A stretch of DNA of 64,000 nt, from assembly GCA_047495785.1 (NCBI GenBank), contig JBLDXI010000025.1:1736001-1800000 (forward strand), read 5' to 3'. A program made the translations under genes and the position numbers. This DNA is from Lepidodermella squamata. Lineage: Eukaryota; Gastrotricha. The notes below the pieces were generated by a model. That model was given only the letters and a program-made list of their open reading frames with translations. It did not search any database and was not told the origin of the DNA. Every line of letters begins with the position of its first letter. Positions within the stretch are counted from its first letter, which is position 1. Below, in pieces: positions 34,501-44,850 of the stretch.

Positions 34501-34721
34501 ACATGCTAGTTGGCCGTCTTTTGTTGGTAGCTGATTCAACAAGGATTCGATGCATTTAGCACAAAAAGAATGCCCACACTGAGGCAAATTTTTCGGATCA
34601 TCTGCTAATTCAAGACACACTGAACAAGTAAGAGCCTGAAAATGACAAAATAATGCTACTTTTCTGAAGCGCTCAGGTATATTGAATTTACCGCTTCGAC
34701 AGGACAGCTCAGTCTAGACAT
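28547..34721 (-). CDS. RA-6: TRIM-like RING/B-box/coiled-coil-ankyrin protein (subfamily II)
   Basis: Exons 34721-34692, 34635-34455, 34399-34188, 34135-33785, 33731-33576, 29937-29364 and 29310-28547 join in frame to 755 aa. RING: CSVCLELADDPKNLPQCGHS FCAKC...CPECR. The RING is separated from the B-box-like motif (CVHLNSLSKKNAKLCAHC...FCPHCLVVH) by an intron within the linker. Exon 4 is a coil (EREILAKGERLASSLQDAI). Exon 5 is the 52-codon linker VAKMLRIDECEMANAEI. Exons 6-7 carry DHFYGDFHSAAKSGN, RHQDDSDDSRTLLLQAAASG and about ten ankyrin repeats. Exon sizes 181, 212, 351, 156 and 574 are identical to RA-7. The intron before the ankyrin exons is 3.6 kb of element debris (57 bp in RA-7). Confidence 0.72.
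30042..30077. repeat. Low-complexity (TTTTA)n tract
   Basis: Simple repeat of TTTTA/TTTAT units in the large intron of RA-6. Confidence 0.8.
30240..30785 (+). mobile_element. Gypsy retrotransposon RT/RNase H fragment, frameshifted
   Basis: Plus-strand frames read TFEWTAAAETSF-stop-ALKAAL, then DDKDHLIAAESRLLSPAERN and THERELLAVVFALERFR. This is the junction of reverse transcriptase and RNase H of Ty3/gypsy elements (FEWT, SRLLSPAE, E-LLAVVFALERFR with the RNase H Glu). It contains stops and frame changes and has no LTRs. It is a dead fragment in the RA-6 intron. Confidence 0.7.
31170..31500 (+). mobile_element. Non-LTR retrotransposon 3' coding end
   Basis: An 81-codon plus-strand frame reads VIREKCGAEKISTTLAIRKQ, LRWYGHVERKPTTKLTKQI and GRPKLRYIDCIKRHL, followed in another frame by AISQDRITWRTTLRMS. 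LRWYGHV...GRPxxR...DRxxWR is the conserved C-terminus of reverse transcriptases in RTE/Jockey-like LINEs. Only the final 100 residues remain. Confidence 0.65.
31735..31830 (-). repeat. tRNA-related sequence (SINE head or tRNA pseudogene)
   Basis: On the minus strand an A box (TGGCTCAAAGG, 31808-31798) and a perfect B box (GGTTCGATCCC, 31765-31755) are properly spaced, with a D stem (GCTC/GAGC), an anticodon-like stem (TGCCT/AGGCA) and a T stem (CCGGG/CCCGG). The acceptor ends do not pair and the anticodon loop is 8 nt, so it is not a working tRNA. A pol III promoter with a broken cloverleaf is typical of tRNA-derived SINEs. No A-tail was seen. Confidence 0.55.
32060..33090 (+). mobile_element. 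Non-LTR retrotransposon reverse transcriptase fragment
   Basis: GC-rich plus-strand sequence in which shifting frames read FDCACGVPHGSPLSLLLFVL (RT motif GVPxGSPLSxLLF), AAAYADDHAI (catalytic YADD box), SINPSKCEYVAFGA, then IGGASIPRCQGVRYLGIWLA and ALIHPIPEFGCPAF. The order matches the palm-to-thumb region of a Jockey/R1/I-type LINE. Frames change several times, so it is dead. The high GC is unlike the neighbouring host exons and marks it as an insertion in the RA-6 intron. Confidence 0.75.
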
Positions 34722-35071
34722 TGAAAGCCTTGCTGCCTCTGAATTAATTCAGCATTTAAAATGTAAACGATACTATTGGAGTTTTACGTGGTGGCAAAAT
34801 TCAACAAATCAATTATACTAAAAAGATGAAGGCCAAGATCATTCTTCTTTGAAAGAAATTTGATTTAATTGCACTCTGCAATTTTGGATTTCCAATATCC
34901 AGAAACAGTGGGCAACAACAAGTAGCATACCAAAGTTACAATAAAATAACGAAATTATATCAAATGCAAAAATCACTAAGCCCTTACCAACCACTCGCAT
35001 TCAGAGAATAAAAGAATTAGAAATAAGATCGTTACACGCTTTTGGAACCATTCCTATTTGGAAGAGTGTTT

Positions 35072-37660
35072 TCATTTTGTTGACATCACGACTTGATGAG
35101 CGAGTTGTGCCATGGTCAAAGGCAAACAATGCAACAACAATTTATCAGGAAAATCGGCAGGTGCGAGATCCCGAGGCGTTTGCCCAGTTTTATTCACCGA
35201 ATAACCAAAACGCTTCAACGCCGTTTGTTCCCAACAGAATTTCACAACTTTCACACTGTTGTTCGCCACTGCCAAATGAAGAGCGCTATTGCCAACATCG
35301 TCTACATTTATTTCGAAGTTCGCGCCCTTGTTGAGGAGGTATTCGAAGCTCAAAACGTGATCCCTGACTGCGCACATTAGCAGAGGAGTGGGTTCTGAAC
35401 GTATCATAGATGCGATATTGATTGGCATTTTTAATTTTTCGATAAAAAATGCCAGAACATCCCTAGCCGTGGCATCTTCCGCGCAGCTTGCCGCCCAATG
35501 CAAGCAATTCCCGCCCTGAAAATCAACAGCTTCGTAGGCCTTAGGCGATTTTTCCAGCAAGCATCGAACGATAGGCAGAGAGCCGGATCTCGCAGCTAAA
35601 TGAATTGGCATAATACCGTATTTGTCTGGATACGCGTCGAATCCATGTCCCATGAGGAATTCCACTGCCTCAACGCTATTACTACAGGCCGCGAAATGAA
35701 GACCCGACTTTCCGTCAAAAATATCGTTTCGACAATCTTCTAACAGCAGCCTTGAAACTTTTATGCTGCCGTTAAGCGCTGCCACTAAAAACGGGGTATA
35801 GCCTGCCTTATTGACGGCAGTAATCATCTTCCGATCATGAACTGTAAATTCATGCAAACAATTGTTAGCGAAATTAAATCGCACATCGTACCTGTGAACA
35901 TTTCCACAATTTCATCGTAGTCGTCTTCAGCTGCGGTGTGAATAGCTGCGAAACCTCGAACATCTTGAATCGAAACATCAGCCCCGTGATTCAGTAAAAA
36001 TTTGACAACGTTTTTGTGGCCTTGCGAACTAGCTAAAACGAGTGCAGTTGAGCCATCATAGGTGGCGTTGACGATGGGTATCACAGCCTCGATAATTCCA
36101 AGAGGAGCAGAATCGCCTTTAAGCGCCATCAAATGTAATACAGTTCTGCCTCTATTGTCGACCACATGAGCTAAGGTGGGGTCGACTCTGAGTAGGAACT
36201 CGAGAACTTCAGGGTGACCAGCGGCTAAATGGAGGGCAGTCTTCCCAACATTATCTCTCATTGCGGTATCCGATCCGAATTTCGAGATGAGAAGCTGAAC
36301 GCATTGAAGAGACCCTGATGCAGCGGCTTGATGAAGCAAAGTTCGACCTTTGTCAGAATCATCGCGATGTCGAATGATGAGATTCAAGCCAGGCTCTGAC
36401 AAACTCGACAGCAAGTCAAAATTTCCGGACTTGGCCGCCGCGTGAAAATCATTGTAAAAATGATCCTGAAAAAATGGATATAGCATATAGCCAACCATTC
36501 CAAAAAAGAAATTCTTTCACACCTTTGCGATTTCAAGCTCAGAAGATTTATTGGATAGCTCTACTGAGAAACCTTGCTTGAGCAAATTTTCCTGGAGATC
36601 GGTTAGATTTGGTTCCACAACGATTGAGACCTCGGCAGTTGCCATTTCGCTGAATTCAATTTTGCGCATTCTAGCAACCTGCAAAACCAAGACGTTAGAG
36701 AAGAATCACGACAAGAAGCACTCTATATCACCTTCTGGCATTTCTCTATGACTTGCTTGTGTAGACCAATAAATTTATCGCCGGGATTGAAAAGACACGA
36801 TTTTTGCATAACATCTTTAAACATGCCATCTATTTCGGCTTTTGATTCTTTCTCCAACATGTTACGCTCAATATTCGCAATCTGCTTCCTTTTTATATCG
36901 TGGACCTGAGAGATCAAATCCTGGCAGTGAGACTTGATAGCTTCCTGAAGAGTCGCGCTCAATCTTTCTCCGTGTGATAAAATCTCCTTTTCCACATTCG
37001 AGGCGTGATTGGTTATTTTAGCAGTTATCGCATGAAGTTGAGTTTTGTAATGGGACATCGTGGGATCAAACTGCACATCCAGCTGAAACAAAAATGGCAA
37101 CATTGCGGTTTACGAAGATACAAAATCATTCATTACCCATCCTTTGGCGAGACCGATTTCCCCCCTCAAGAATTCAAGATGAACAACGAAGCAATACGCG
37201 CAGAAAGTTTCGCCGCAATGACCGCATAATCTGGCGTTATCTTTCGAGAGACTAGAGAGATGATTGCACGACTCCGCAAACTTTGCTTTCTTGAAAGACT
37301 CATTCTCTTGTTTCAGAACTTCTAAGGCTCGTTTTACAGGAAAATTAGCTGGAAAAATAAAAAATCCCAAATAGCTTTCATAAATTTCATTTTGAATTAC
37401 GTTTAATAGAATCCGCTGAAACACTCGCTGCGCTACGGCATTCAGGACAGACCAATTTTCCGCCTTTGGTTTGCAGATTGCTCAGCATGGATTCTACGCA
37501 GTTGGCGCAGAAAGTGTGCCCGCATTGCGGCAAGTTTTTCGGGTCCTCAGGTAGCTCAAGGCATATAGAACAGGTAAGAGCCTAGGAAAAACGCTGCTTT
37601 TCGAGAAATTCGAGCTATAACTGAAATTACCGCCTCGAAAGGACAGCTCAATCGGGACAT
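35072..37660 (-). CDS. RA-7: TRIM-like RING/B-box/coiled-coil-ankyrin protein, compact reference copy (subfamily II)
   Basis: Seven exons (37660-37631, 37581-37401, 37348-37137, 37082-36732, 36678-36523, 36465-35892, 35841-35072) join in frame to 757 aa. All introns are about 50 bp, so the RING-to-ankyrin continuity is seen directly. Exon 1 encodes MSRLSCPFEA. Exons 2-3 (131 codons) hold the RING (CSICLELPEDPKNLPQCGHT FCANC...CPECR) and the B-box-like motif (CNHLSSLSKDNARLCGHC...FCAYCFVVH). Exon 4 is a 117-residue coil (KEILSHGERLSATLQEAIKS). Exon 5 is the linker VARMRKIEFSEMATAEVSIV. The ankyrin domain starts FHAAAKSGNFDLLSSL with RHRDDSDKGRTLLHQAAASG and spans about eleven repeats. The expected role is a cytosolic E3 ubiquitin ligase with a protein-binding tail. 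Confidence 0.82.
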
Positions 37661-37897
37661 AAGATCCCAGGAAATATTGAAACCTCAGTAAGTAATGTGC
37701 ATGATTCGTAAAAAATCTAACAGAAATCAGAAATTCTTCGACTTTAAACGAGCATTAAAACCATGCTGCATCATTGAGAGATCTCATATAGGTATTAGAT
37801 CAAGAATTTCAGCTTCTAATGGCGTTGAAACGAAATTAATCGAATGGTAAGCATAGAATGCATAGAAATATTAAAACAAAACATGAAACCTAAAATG

Positions 37898-40800
37898 TTA
37901 ACGTTTAAAACTACAATTTATAGAAATAAATTGTTGCAGTTCAACGCATGCAGATAAAATAGCTAATTGCTGAAGTTTGGCCGTAATTTCTTTTGGAATG
38001 GCATCGATTCGACGCGCAAGATAGACTGGCGTTTTGCCTGTTTTGTCTTTCATATCCGCCAAGAATCTCGCATAAGGCAATCCCAGTATGTATGTTGCGA
38101 TATTATAAGACTTGTTAACCAGAGCTAAGTGCAGCACATTTTGCTGGTTGCTAATATCCGTGGCCCATAAACTGGCACCGCTTTTCAATAAGAACTTGAA
38201 AATCGTCAAATTATCATTTTTAGTTGCAACGTGAAGCGGTGTTTGACCTTCGTTCGTTCGCGATTCAATTGTTTGCCAGGAAAATTTCAGCAAATAATCA
38301 AGGCAATCGGGGCCATTTAATCCATTAGCTGCATGATGAATCGGTAACCATTCGGACGCAGCGACCTTCAGCTCAGTCCCGGGAAAGTGCTGCAGGGCCC
38401 ATTTGAAGAGATCTGAATTACCAGATTCCGCGCTCAGATGAACGACTGTATCGCGATCTTCAGATGTCGCTTTCACGTCGGCTCCTCTTTTTTCAAGCAG
38501 TTTAACGGCCTCAAAGTGACCGTACTTGGTTGCGATTAGGAGAGGCGTTAAGCCGCTTTTATTCTTCAACTCCAGATTCACATTTGGAGCATCGAGAAGC
38601 CTAGTGATCACGGCAATATGTCCTTTGCCAGCAGCTATGGATAAAGCTGAATACCCGTGTCTATGAACTTCATTGACACAGCCAGGATGCTTCTCCAACA
38701 AGAAGTCCACGACATCCAAATGACCGTAATAAGATGCGACATGTAATGGGGTAAGCTCATTCTCAAGGCATTTAACATTGAAATTCGTCACAGCTCCGTG
38801 AAGATGCATCACCACATCTAAAGGATAGCTCTTTTTTCTGCAGCAGATTTCTTTTTTCAGCAGCAGAATACTTTTTTCTGCAGCAGATACTTTTCCCAGC
38901 AGCAGATACTTTATTCAGCAGCAGATTATACTTTTTTCAGCAGCAAATTTTAAATTATCGATTTTCATTAAAAAAATGTACCCATTTTGATAGACACGCT
39001 TTCCTGAGTTCAAATATGTATACATATTTCGTTACATATTTCGTTATAAGCAGCAACCGCGCCTAAAATGATTTATTTCCATATACTCGTCATTACTCTT
39101 ATTAGATTTAACATCCGAGAATGGAAAGTCAGTTAATTCAGTCTGTTCTATCAAGAAAAATTCAGCGGCCTAGGGCCATGTAGTGTGCACCCGTGTAAAA
39201 CAAGGATATAGTCTTTTTACGGCCTTTACCGCTTTTCAAGGGCAAGATTTCAATCAAAGGGCATTCAACTAGCCGATGCCGTCGCCCAGTCGGGGAACCG
39301 GTTTCCTGAGTAGACATAGACTACCGCCTTTCCTCGCACCCGGGCCGAAGTCTCCACGTCGGATTGATCAGGGGAGCTTTTTATGGTAGAAGGCGATGAC
39401 AACAGTAGTTCTCTCATAATCAATTTGATTTAAACTTTGTGCTTGAATCACATAAATATTTCAAACGAACAGTTGTGAAAATAGCCGGTCGCGTGCGCTT
39501 ATTTTGTAAACAGCACGTGTTCATCTAATGCTGCCCATTTCATATGGGAACTTATGTATTATTGAACTCATGAAAACGTGTCTATCAAAATGGTTACATT
39601 TTTTTAATGAAAATCGATATTTTAAAATTTGCTGCTGAAAAAAGTATAATCTGCTGCTGAATAAAGTATCTGCTGCTGGGAAAAGTATCTGCTGCAGAAA
39701 AAAGTATTCTGCTGCTGAAAAAAGAAATCTGCTGCTGAAAAAAGGTTTCTTCCATCTAAAGAGCCGCTGGATGCACCCAAAAACGCAGCAGTAGCATTCT
39801 CAGGTTCATGGCTTCTCTGTTCAATGTCGATTTTTAGATTTTTCAGAATGAACTTGACGACATTGAGGCGCCGCTTCACAGCAGCTGCATGCAATAGGTT
39901 GTAGCCATTAAAATCAGTTTTATCGCTTAGTTCAGGTCTTCGGCTTAAAAGTAGGGTCATCGCCTCTAAATGGCCTTCTCTAGCTGCGATGTGAGCGACT
40001 GTTCTGCCCACGATATCAACAGCCATGATATCAGCCTTTTCTTGTGAAATCAAATAGTGAATTGTGTCGGTCGAACCGGCAGATGCAGCTTGTAGCAGGA
40101 TGGTCCTTTCGGAATCGTAGCAGTCTCTGTGTTCAATGACAAGCTTCTTGCAGTTGGTTGGAACTTCGCTGAGAAGGCTTTTGAGCCGATCAAGATCTCC
40201 AGCTTTTGCAGCCTCGTGAAAGGTTCGAAATTCGCCATCCTACGAAATGTAGGCATACAATCTATAAAGTATTCATTATGTTTACGCAAAAATAGAAAAA
40301 GGGTTCCATAATAACGAAGTCCTGGTAATTTGATCAACTTTCAGATTTTCCGAATCGCATAATTTTTTCACGTTCCACTGAACGTTCGATTCCCAATAAC
40401 AACATCTCGAATTACGTGATTTTGAATGAACGCCTAGAATGAGCATTTTTTCGAAAGCTATCAAAAAAAGCACACCTTGATGGCATCTTCCAGCTTTTGT
40501 TGAGCCTCTGCGAGATTTACGTTTGCATCTTCAGCCAGAACAACACTAATCTTTTCGATCATTGACGAATTTTCCCATTTGAGCGATATTTTCGATTGAG
40601 CAACCTGGCAGTTCTCCACTCCCATCAGCTCATCGATCTTAAAAATTTAAACATGAGATTATTGCGATTTTCGAAATCCAATTAAAAATGAACCTTTGCT
40701 CGTTTTTCTTTCGCCATGTTGTAAAAATCGAAGAATTTCTCGCTCGAAGCGTAAAGTAGGGTATCTTGCCCAATTTCTACAGACATATTTTCTAATTTTT

Positions 40801-41604
40801 CTAATCCGTCGAGCTGATCGTGAGATACTAGGCTGTTCAGCGATTCAAGCCGCTCTTTCTCGAGATCAGCCACCTTTCTTTTCAGGTTTTCCACCTGCTT
40901 CGCCATCAACTTCCGAAAATCCTCTATTAAAACTTCACTTGATTGTTCGATTTCTTCAACAACAGCTCTCGCATTTTCGCTGATTTTCGAGCGGATTATA
41001 TCAGCTTTTCTATCAATATCTTCCAAGTTAGTTTCGTAAATGTTTCGAAGCTGGAAACGAGAGCAAAATAATGAGAAGTTACGATATGATAATATTTTCT
41101 ATTTTTACTTTGTTACACGAAAAGGTAGCCTCGAGTCGAATTCGTTCCAGGTGAAGAAAGAAACAGGAAGGGCAGAATTCTTGCTCGCAATGTTCACAAA
41201 TTTGCAGGTCCGACCTGGCCAAAACACGCAAATGGCAGCAATTTTCGCCCGGTTGCCATTTTGGTTCAGAATCGAACTGTGTCTTCAATATCACAACTGC
41301 CCTTTTGACAGCGTAATTGATCTTCAATGACTCGATGCCATCTACGGTAATAGTAGTCTTGGAGCGGCATTCAGGGCAAACAAGACCATCGTTGCTATTT
41401 CTAGCCAAGTTTTCCAGACAAGGAGCGCAAAATGAATGTCCGCAGTTAGGCAACATTTTAGCTTCTGAGCGCAAGTCTAGACAGATCGAACAGCTTAATG
41501 CCTGCAGAACGGCATGACAAGCCTCAGTTAAAATCACTGACAACAGCTAGCAATAACCAAACCTCTGAAATGGCACTTCTTGGCGTTGCTGCGCATGCTG
41601 ACAT
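37898..41604 (-). CDS. RA-8: TRIM-like RING/B-box/coiled-coil-ankyrin gene (subfamily I), ankyrin exon broken by a fold-back transposon
   Basis: Exons 41604-41563, 41501-41109, 41050-40694, 40637-40476 and the ankyrin exon 40239-37898, which is interrupted at 38824-39753. Leaving out the element and one target copy, the ankyrin exon is one frame of 1404 nt. The RING (CSICLD...NCGHSFCAPC...CPECR), B-box-like motif (CCHLRVLARSDLQICEHC...FCPSCFFLH) and coil (EDIDRKADIIRSKISENARA) are intact. The intron to the ankyrin exon is only 236 bp, which ties the two halves together. The insertion adds an in-frame stop after about the third ankyrin repeat. The present product is either a truncated protein or depends on the element being spliced out, so the copy may be newly inactivated. 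Confidence 0.75.
38816..39761. mobile_element. Fold-back (long inverted repeat) element with 8-bp target duplication, hAT-like
   Basis: A 930-bp element (38824-39753) is flanked by direct ATCTAAAG copies at 38816-38823 and 39754-39761. Read on the gene strand the target is CTTTAGAT, which fits the hAT-type nTnnnnAn pattern. The arms (about 190 bp each) are inverted copies built of tandem CTGCTGCTGAAAAAAGTAT-like units, followed by a unique stretch ending in TGTACCCATTTTGATAGACA and its inverse. The centre (about 500 bp) has no ORF. The outermost 10 bp of the arms do not match well. It carries no transposase and would depend on an element elsewhere. Confidence 0.85.
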
Positions 41605-42034
41605 GCTGTTCTGCAGAGAATCAACCGATAACAAGATAAGTCTACAGCGAGGGAATACACATTTGAAAATATCCTGCCAACCAAAATACAGAGAAGTAAG
41701 ACAGAGATATGAGTACACTTTTTATTTCAATGGTATTGATAGGTAATAGCTAACAATTGAAATATGAAATTTGGAATTTTCGATTGGCCCAAGCGAGCTA
41801 TCAGACAACAACAACTATAAAAACCCTAACAATGCTCATCTATTTGGGTTGGGGAGAAAACATCAGAAATACTGGTGGTATTCGACAGACTTGGCGCAGT
41901 ACGACTATAGACGCGCCCTTCTCAACAGCGAAGTTTCCTGGTTAAAAATGAAAGAAGCAAACAATATTGTTGGACTTGATAAAATTTTACAAAAGGAATG
42001 AAGAAATAGTACAAATGAACCATCTTAGTCTCGC

Positions 42035-44677
42035 TTATTGCATCCTAGCCCGCTTCCGACTGCCATTGCTCTTCGGGAGAGAGTTGGCTGGGGATTTTTC
42101 GCTTGTAGCTGAGCTCAACACCACGCGATTTCCGGGTTGTATCGTGGCCAGAGGCAGTTGACACAGCAGCTTTAGATCAGGAAAATCGGCGGGTGCGAGT
42201 TCCCGTGGCGTTTTGCCAGCATTATTCTTCGCAGCATGAAAACGCGCCAACGTGTTTTGTTCGATACAGAATTTCACGATTTTCACGCTTTTGTACGCCA
42301 CTGCCAAATGTAGAGCATTATTGCCGTCATCATCAATATTGAACTCAAAATTTGCTCCATTGCTAAGAAGATACTCAAAACTCAAAACCTTGTCGGTTCT
42401 CGTGCTAATCAACAGAGGAGTAGGCTGTAGATGATGCCGCGCTATGAGGTTGACTGGCAAGTTATATTTCTCGACGAAAAACGCCAGAATGTCTCTAGCG
42501 ATTGCGTCGTCCTCGCCACTCGCCGCACAGTGCAAGCAGTTGCCGCCTCGACCGTCGATAGCTTTATAACTTTTCGGGGATTTTTCGAGCAAGTATTGAA
42601 CAATCGCCAGGGGGCCGAATCGAGCAGCGCCGTGGAGAGGGAGATTCGGGCACATCATGACTTGGTTAACATCGAAGCCATTGTCAACCAGGAGTTGAAC
42701 GGCCGCCAAGCTCTTACTGCAAGCAGCGAAGTGAAGCGCTGTCGCTCCGTTTACTTTGTCATTTCGACAATCTTCTAACAGCAGCTTCATAACTTGCAAA
42801 CTGCCCCTTCGGGCAGCGAACAAAAAAGGAGTGAAACGCAAATCGTTGCTAGCCAAAACTACAGTGGGATCGTAAACTAAAATTCCAACTCTTGTGACGA
42901 TCCATATAACACAAATAAGGAACAGTACCTCTGATCAAGTCAACGACTTCAGCATGATCCTTCTCCGCAGCTAGGTGGATAGCTGTGTTGCCATAGGCGT
43001 CGCGAATCGAGGCGTCAGCACAGTGATTCAGCAGAAATTGAACGTCATTTTTATAACCTTTCGAACTAGCTAACATGAGTGCCGTTGAGCCATTGAAGGT
43101 AGCGTTTACAACACGTCTCAGAGCTTCGAAAACTCTAGGCGGAGCGAAATCTCCTACAATTGCCATCATATGCAATGCAGTTCTGCCTTCATTGTCAATA
43201 GCTTCAGCTAGCGTCGGGTCGACTTCGAGTAGATTCTCGAAAACTTCAGGATGCGCGACGGCTAAATGGAGGGCTGTCATTCCAATGGTATCCCTCATTT
43301 TAGTTTCTGATCCAAATTTCTCCACGAGGAGCTTAACGCATTGAGTAGACCCTGATGCGGCGGCTTGATGAAGCAAAGTTCGGCCGTTATCCGAAGTATC
43401 CTGATGTCGAACGATGAGATTCAAGCCTGGCTCTGATAAAACCGACAGCATATCAAAATTTCCAGACTTGGCCGCTGCGTGAAAATCAGCATAAAAAAGA
43501 TCCTGAAAACAGCTCAACAAATTATTCAACTAAGATGATTGCTTCCTAACCTTCGCGATTTCGAGCTCTGAAGATTTCTTGGATAGTTCTACCGAAAACC
43601 TTCTATTGATCAAGTCTTTTTGGAAGGTGGCTATGATTGGATCCAGGGAAATCGAGATCTCGGCAGCGGCCATTTCGCATAATTCTATTTTGCGCATTTT
43701 AGCGACCTGTAAATTTCAAACAATGGACAAGAGTAAGAAAATAAGCTAATTGTCAACCTTCTCGCACCTCTCCGTGATGAGCTTGTGTAAACTAACAAGT
43801 TTATCACCTGGATTGAACAGAGAAGACGTTTTTATAACATCGTTGAACATGCCCTCGATTTCGGATTTGGAATCGTTTTCCATCGCGTACTTCATCAAGT
43901 TTTCTATCTGTTTTGTCTTCATTGCATGGACCTGAGAGATCAGTTGCTGACAGTGAGACTTGATAGCTTCCTGAAGGGTTGCACTCAATCTTTCTCCGTG
44001 TGCTAAAATCTCTTTTTCTGCATTCGAGGCGTTACAGGTAATTTTAGCAGTCATGACTTCGAGCTGAGATTTGTATTGAGACTTGGCAGGGTCGAACTGA
44101 ATATCCAACTGAAACAAAAACGAAATTGTTAAAATTGGGATATAACACGAATCTCTGTATTACCCATCCTTTGGCGAGACTGATTTCCCCTCTCAAGAAT
44201 TCAAGGTGAGCTATGAAGCAATATGCGCAGAAAGTTTCGCCACAATGACCGCAAAGCCTCGCATTATCTTTAGACAGACCAGCAAGATGAACGCATGACT
44301 CCGCAAACTTTGCTTTCTTGAAAGACTCATTCTCTTGTTTCAGGACTTCCAAGGCTCGTTTTACAGGAAAATTAGCTGGAAAAATAAAAAATCCTAAATC
44401 GCTTTCATAATTTTCATATTGAATTACGTTTAATGGAATCCGCTGAAACGCTCGCCGAGCTACGAAGACCAATTTTCCGCCTTTGGTTTGCAGATTGCTC
44501 AGCATGGATTCTACGCAGTTGGCGCAAAAAGTGTGCCCGCATTGCGGCAAATTTTTTGGGTCTTCAAGCAGCTCAAGGCATATAGAACAGGTAAGGGCCT
44601 AGGAAAAACGCTGCTTTTCGAAAAATTAGAGCTATAATTGAATTTACCGCCTCGAAAGGACAGCTCAATCTGGACAT
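42035..44677 (-). CDS. RA-9: RING/B-box/coiled-coil-ankyrin gene (subfamily II) with damaged RING
   Basis: The exon layout is that of RA-7: 44677-44648, 44598-44428, 44375-44164, 44108-43758, 43706-43551, 43502-42929 and 42876-42035. Compared with RA-7 the second exon is 10 bp shorter, losing the CPEC pair of RING ligands and shifting the frame. Normal splicing would then reach TAA five codons into exon 3. The 52-bp intron between exons 2 and 3 has no stop, however, and 52 minus 10 is a multiple of three. Keeping the intron therefore restores one open frame from 44598 to 44164 (FVARRAFQRIPLNVIQYENY across the lesion). The B-box-like motif, coil and ankyrin repeats (RHQDTSDNGRTLLHQAAASG onward) are intact. 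It is either a RING-less protein of about 795 aa or a pseudogene. Confidence 0.72.
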
Positions 44678-44850
44678 AAGATCCCAGAATTAGAAATCGA
44701 AATTTCAATAATTAAAGATCCTTCAACGTGAAAAATCTAGGAAAAAAATCACAAATTCTTCGATTGTTAACAAGCTTTATTCCATTTATGCAATGTTAAA
44801 AGACGAAATGATACAAATGAGATTAAGTATAACTGGGAATACGGTTCGTA

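Noticed and set aside
38824-39753. CRISPR array or simple microsatellite from the CTGCTG units
   Set aside because: The units are adjacent, occur in two inverse arms and are bounded by an 8-bp target duplication, which fits a transposable element in a eukaryotic gene.
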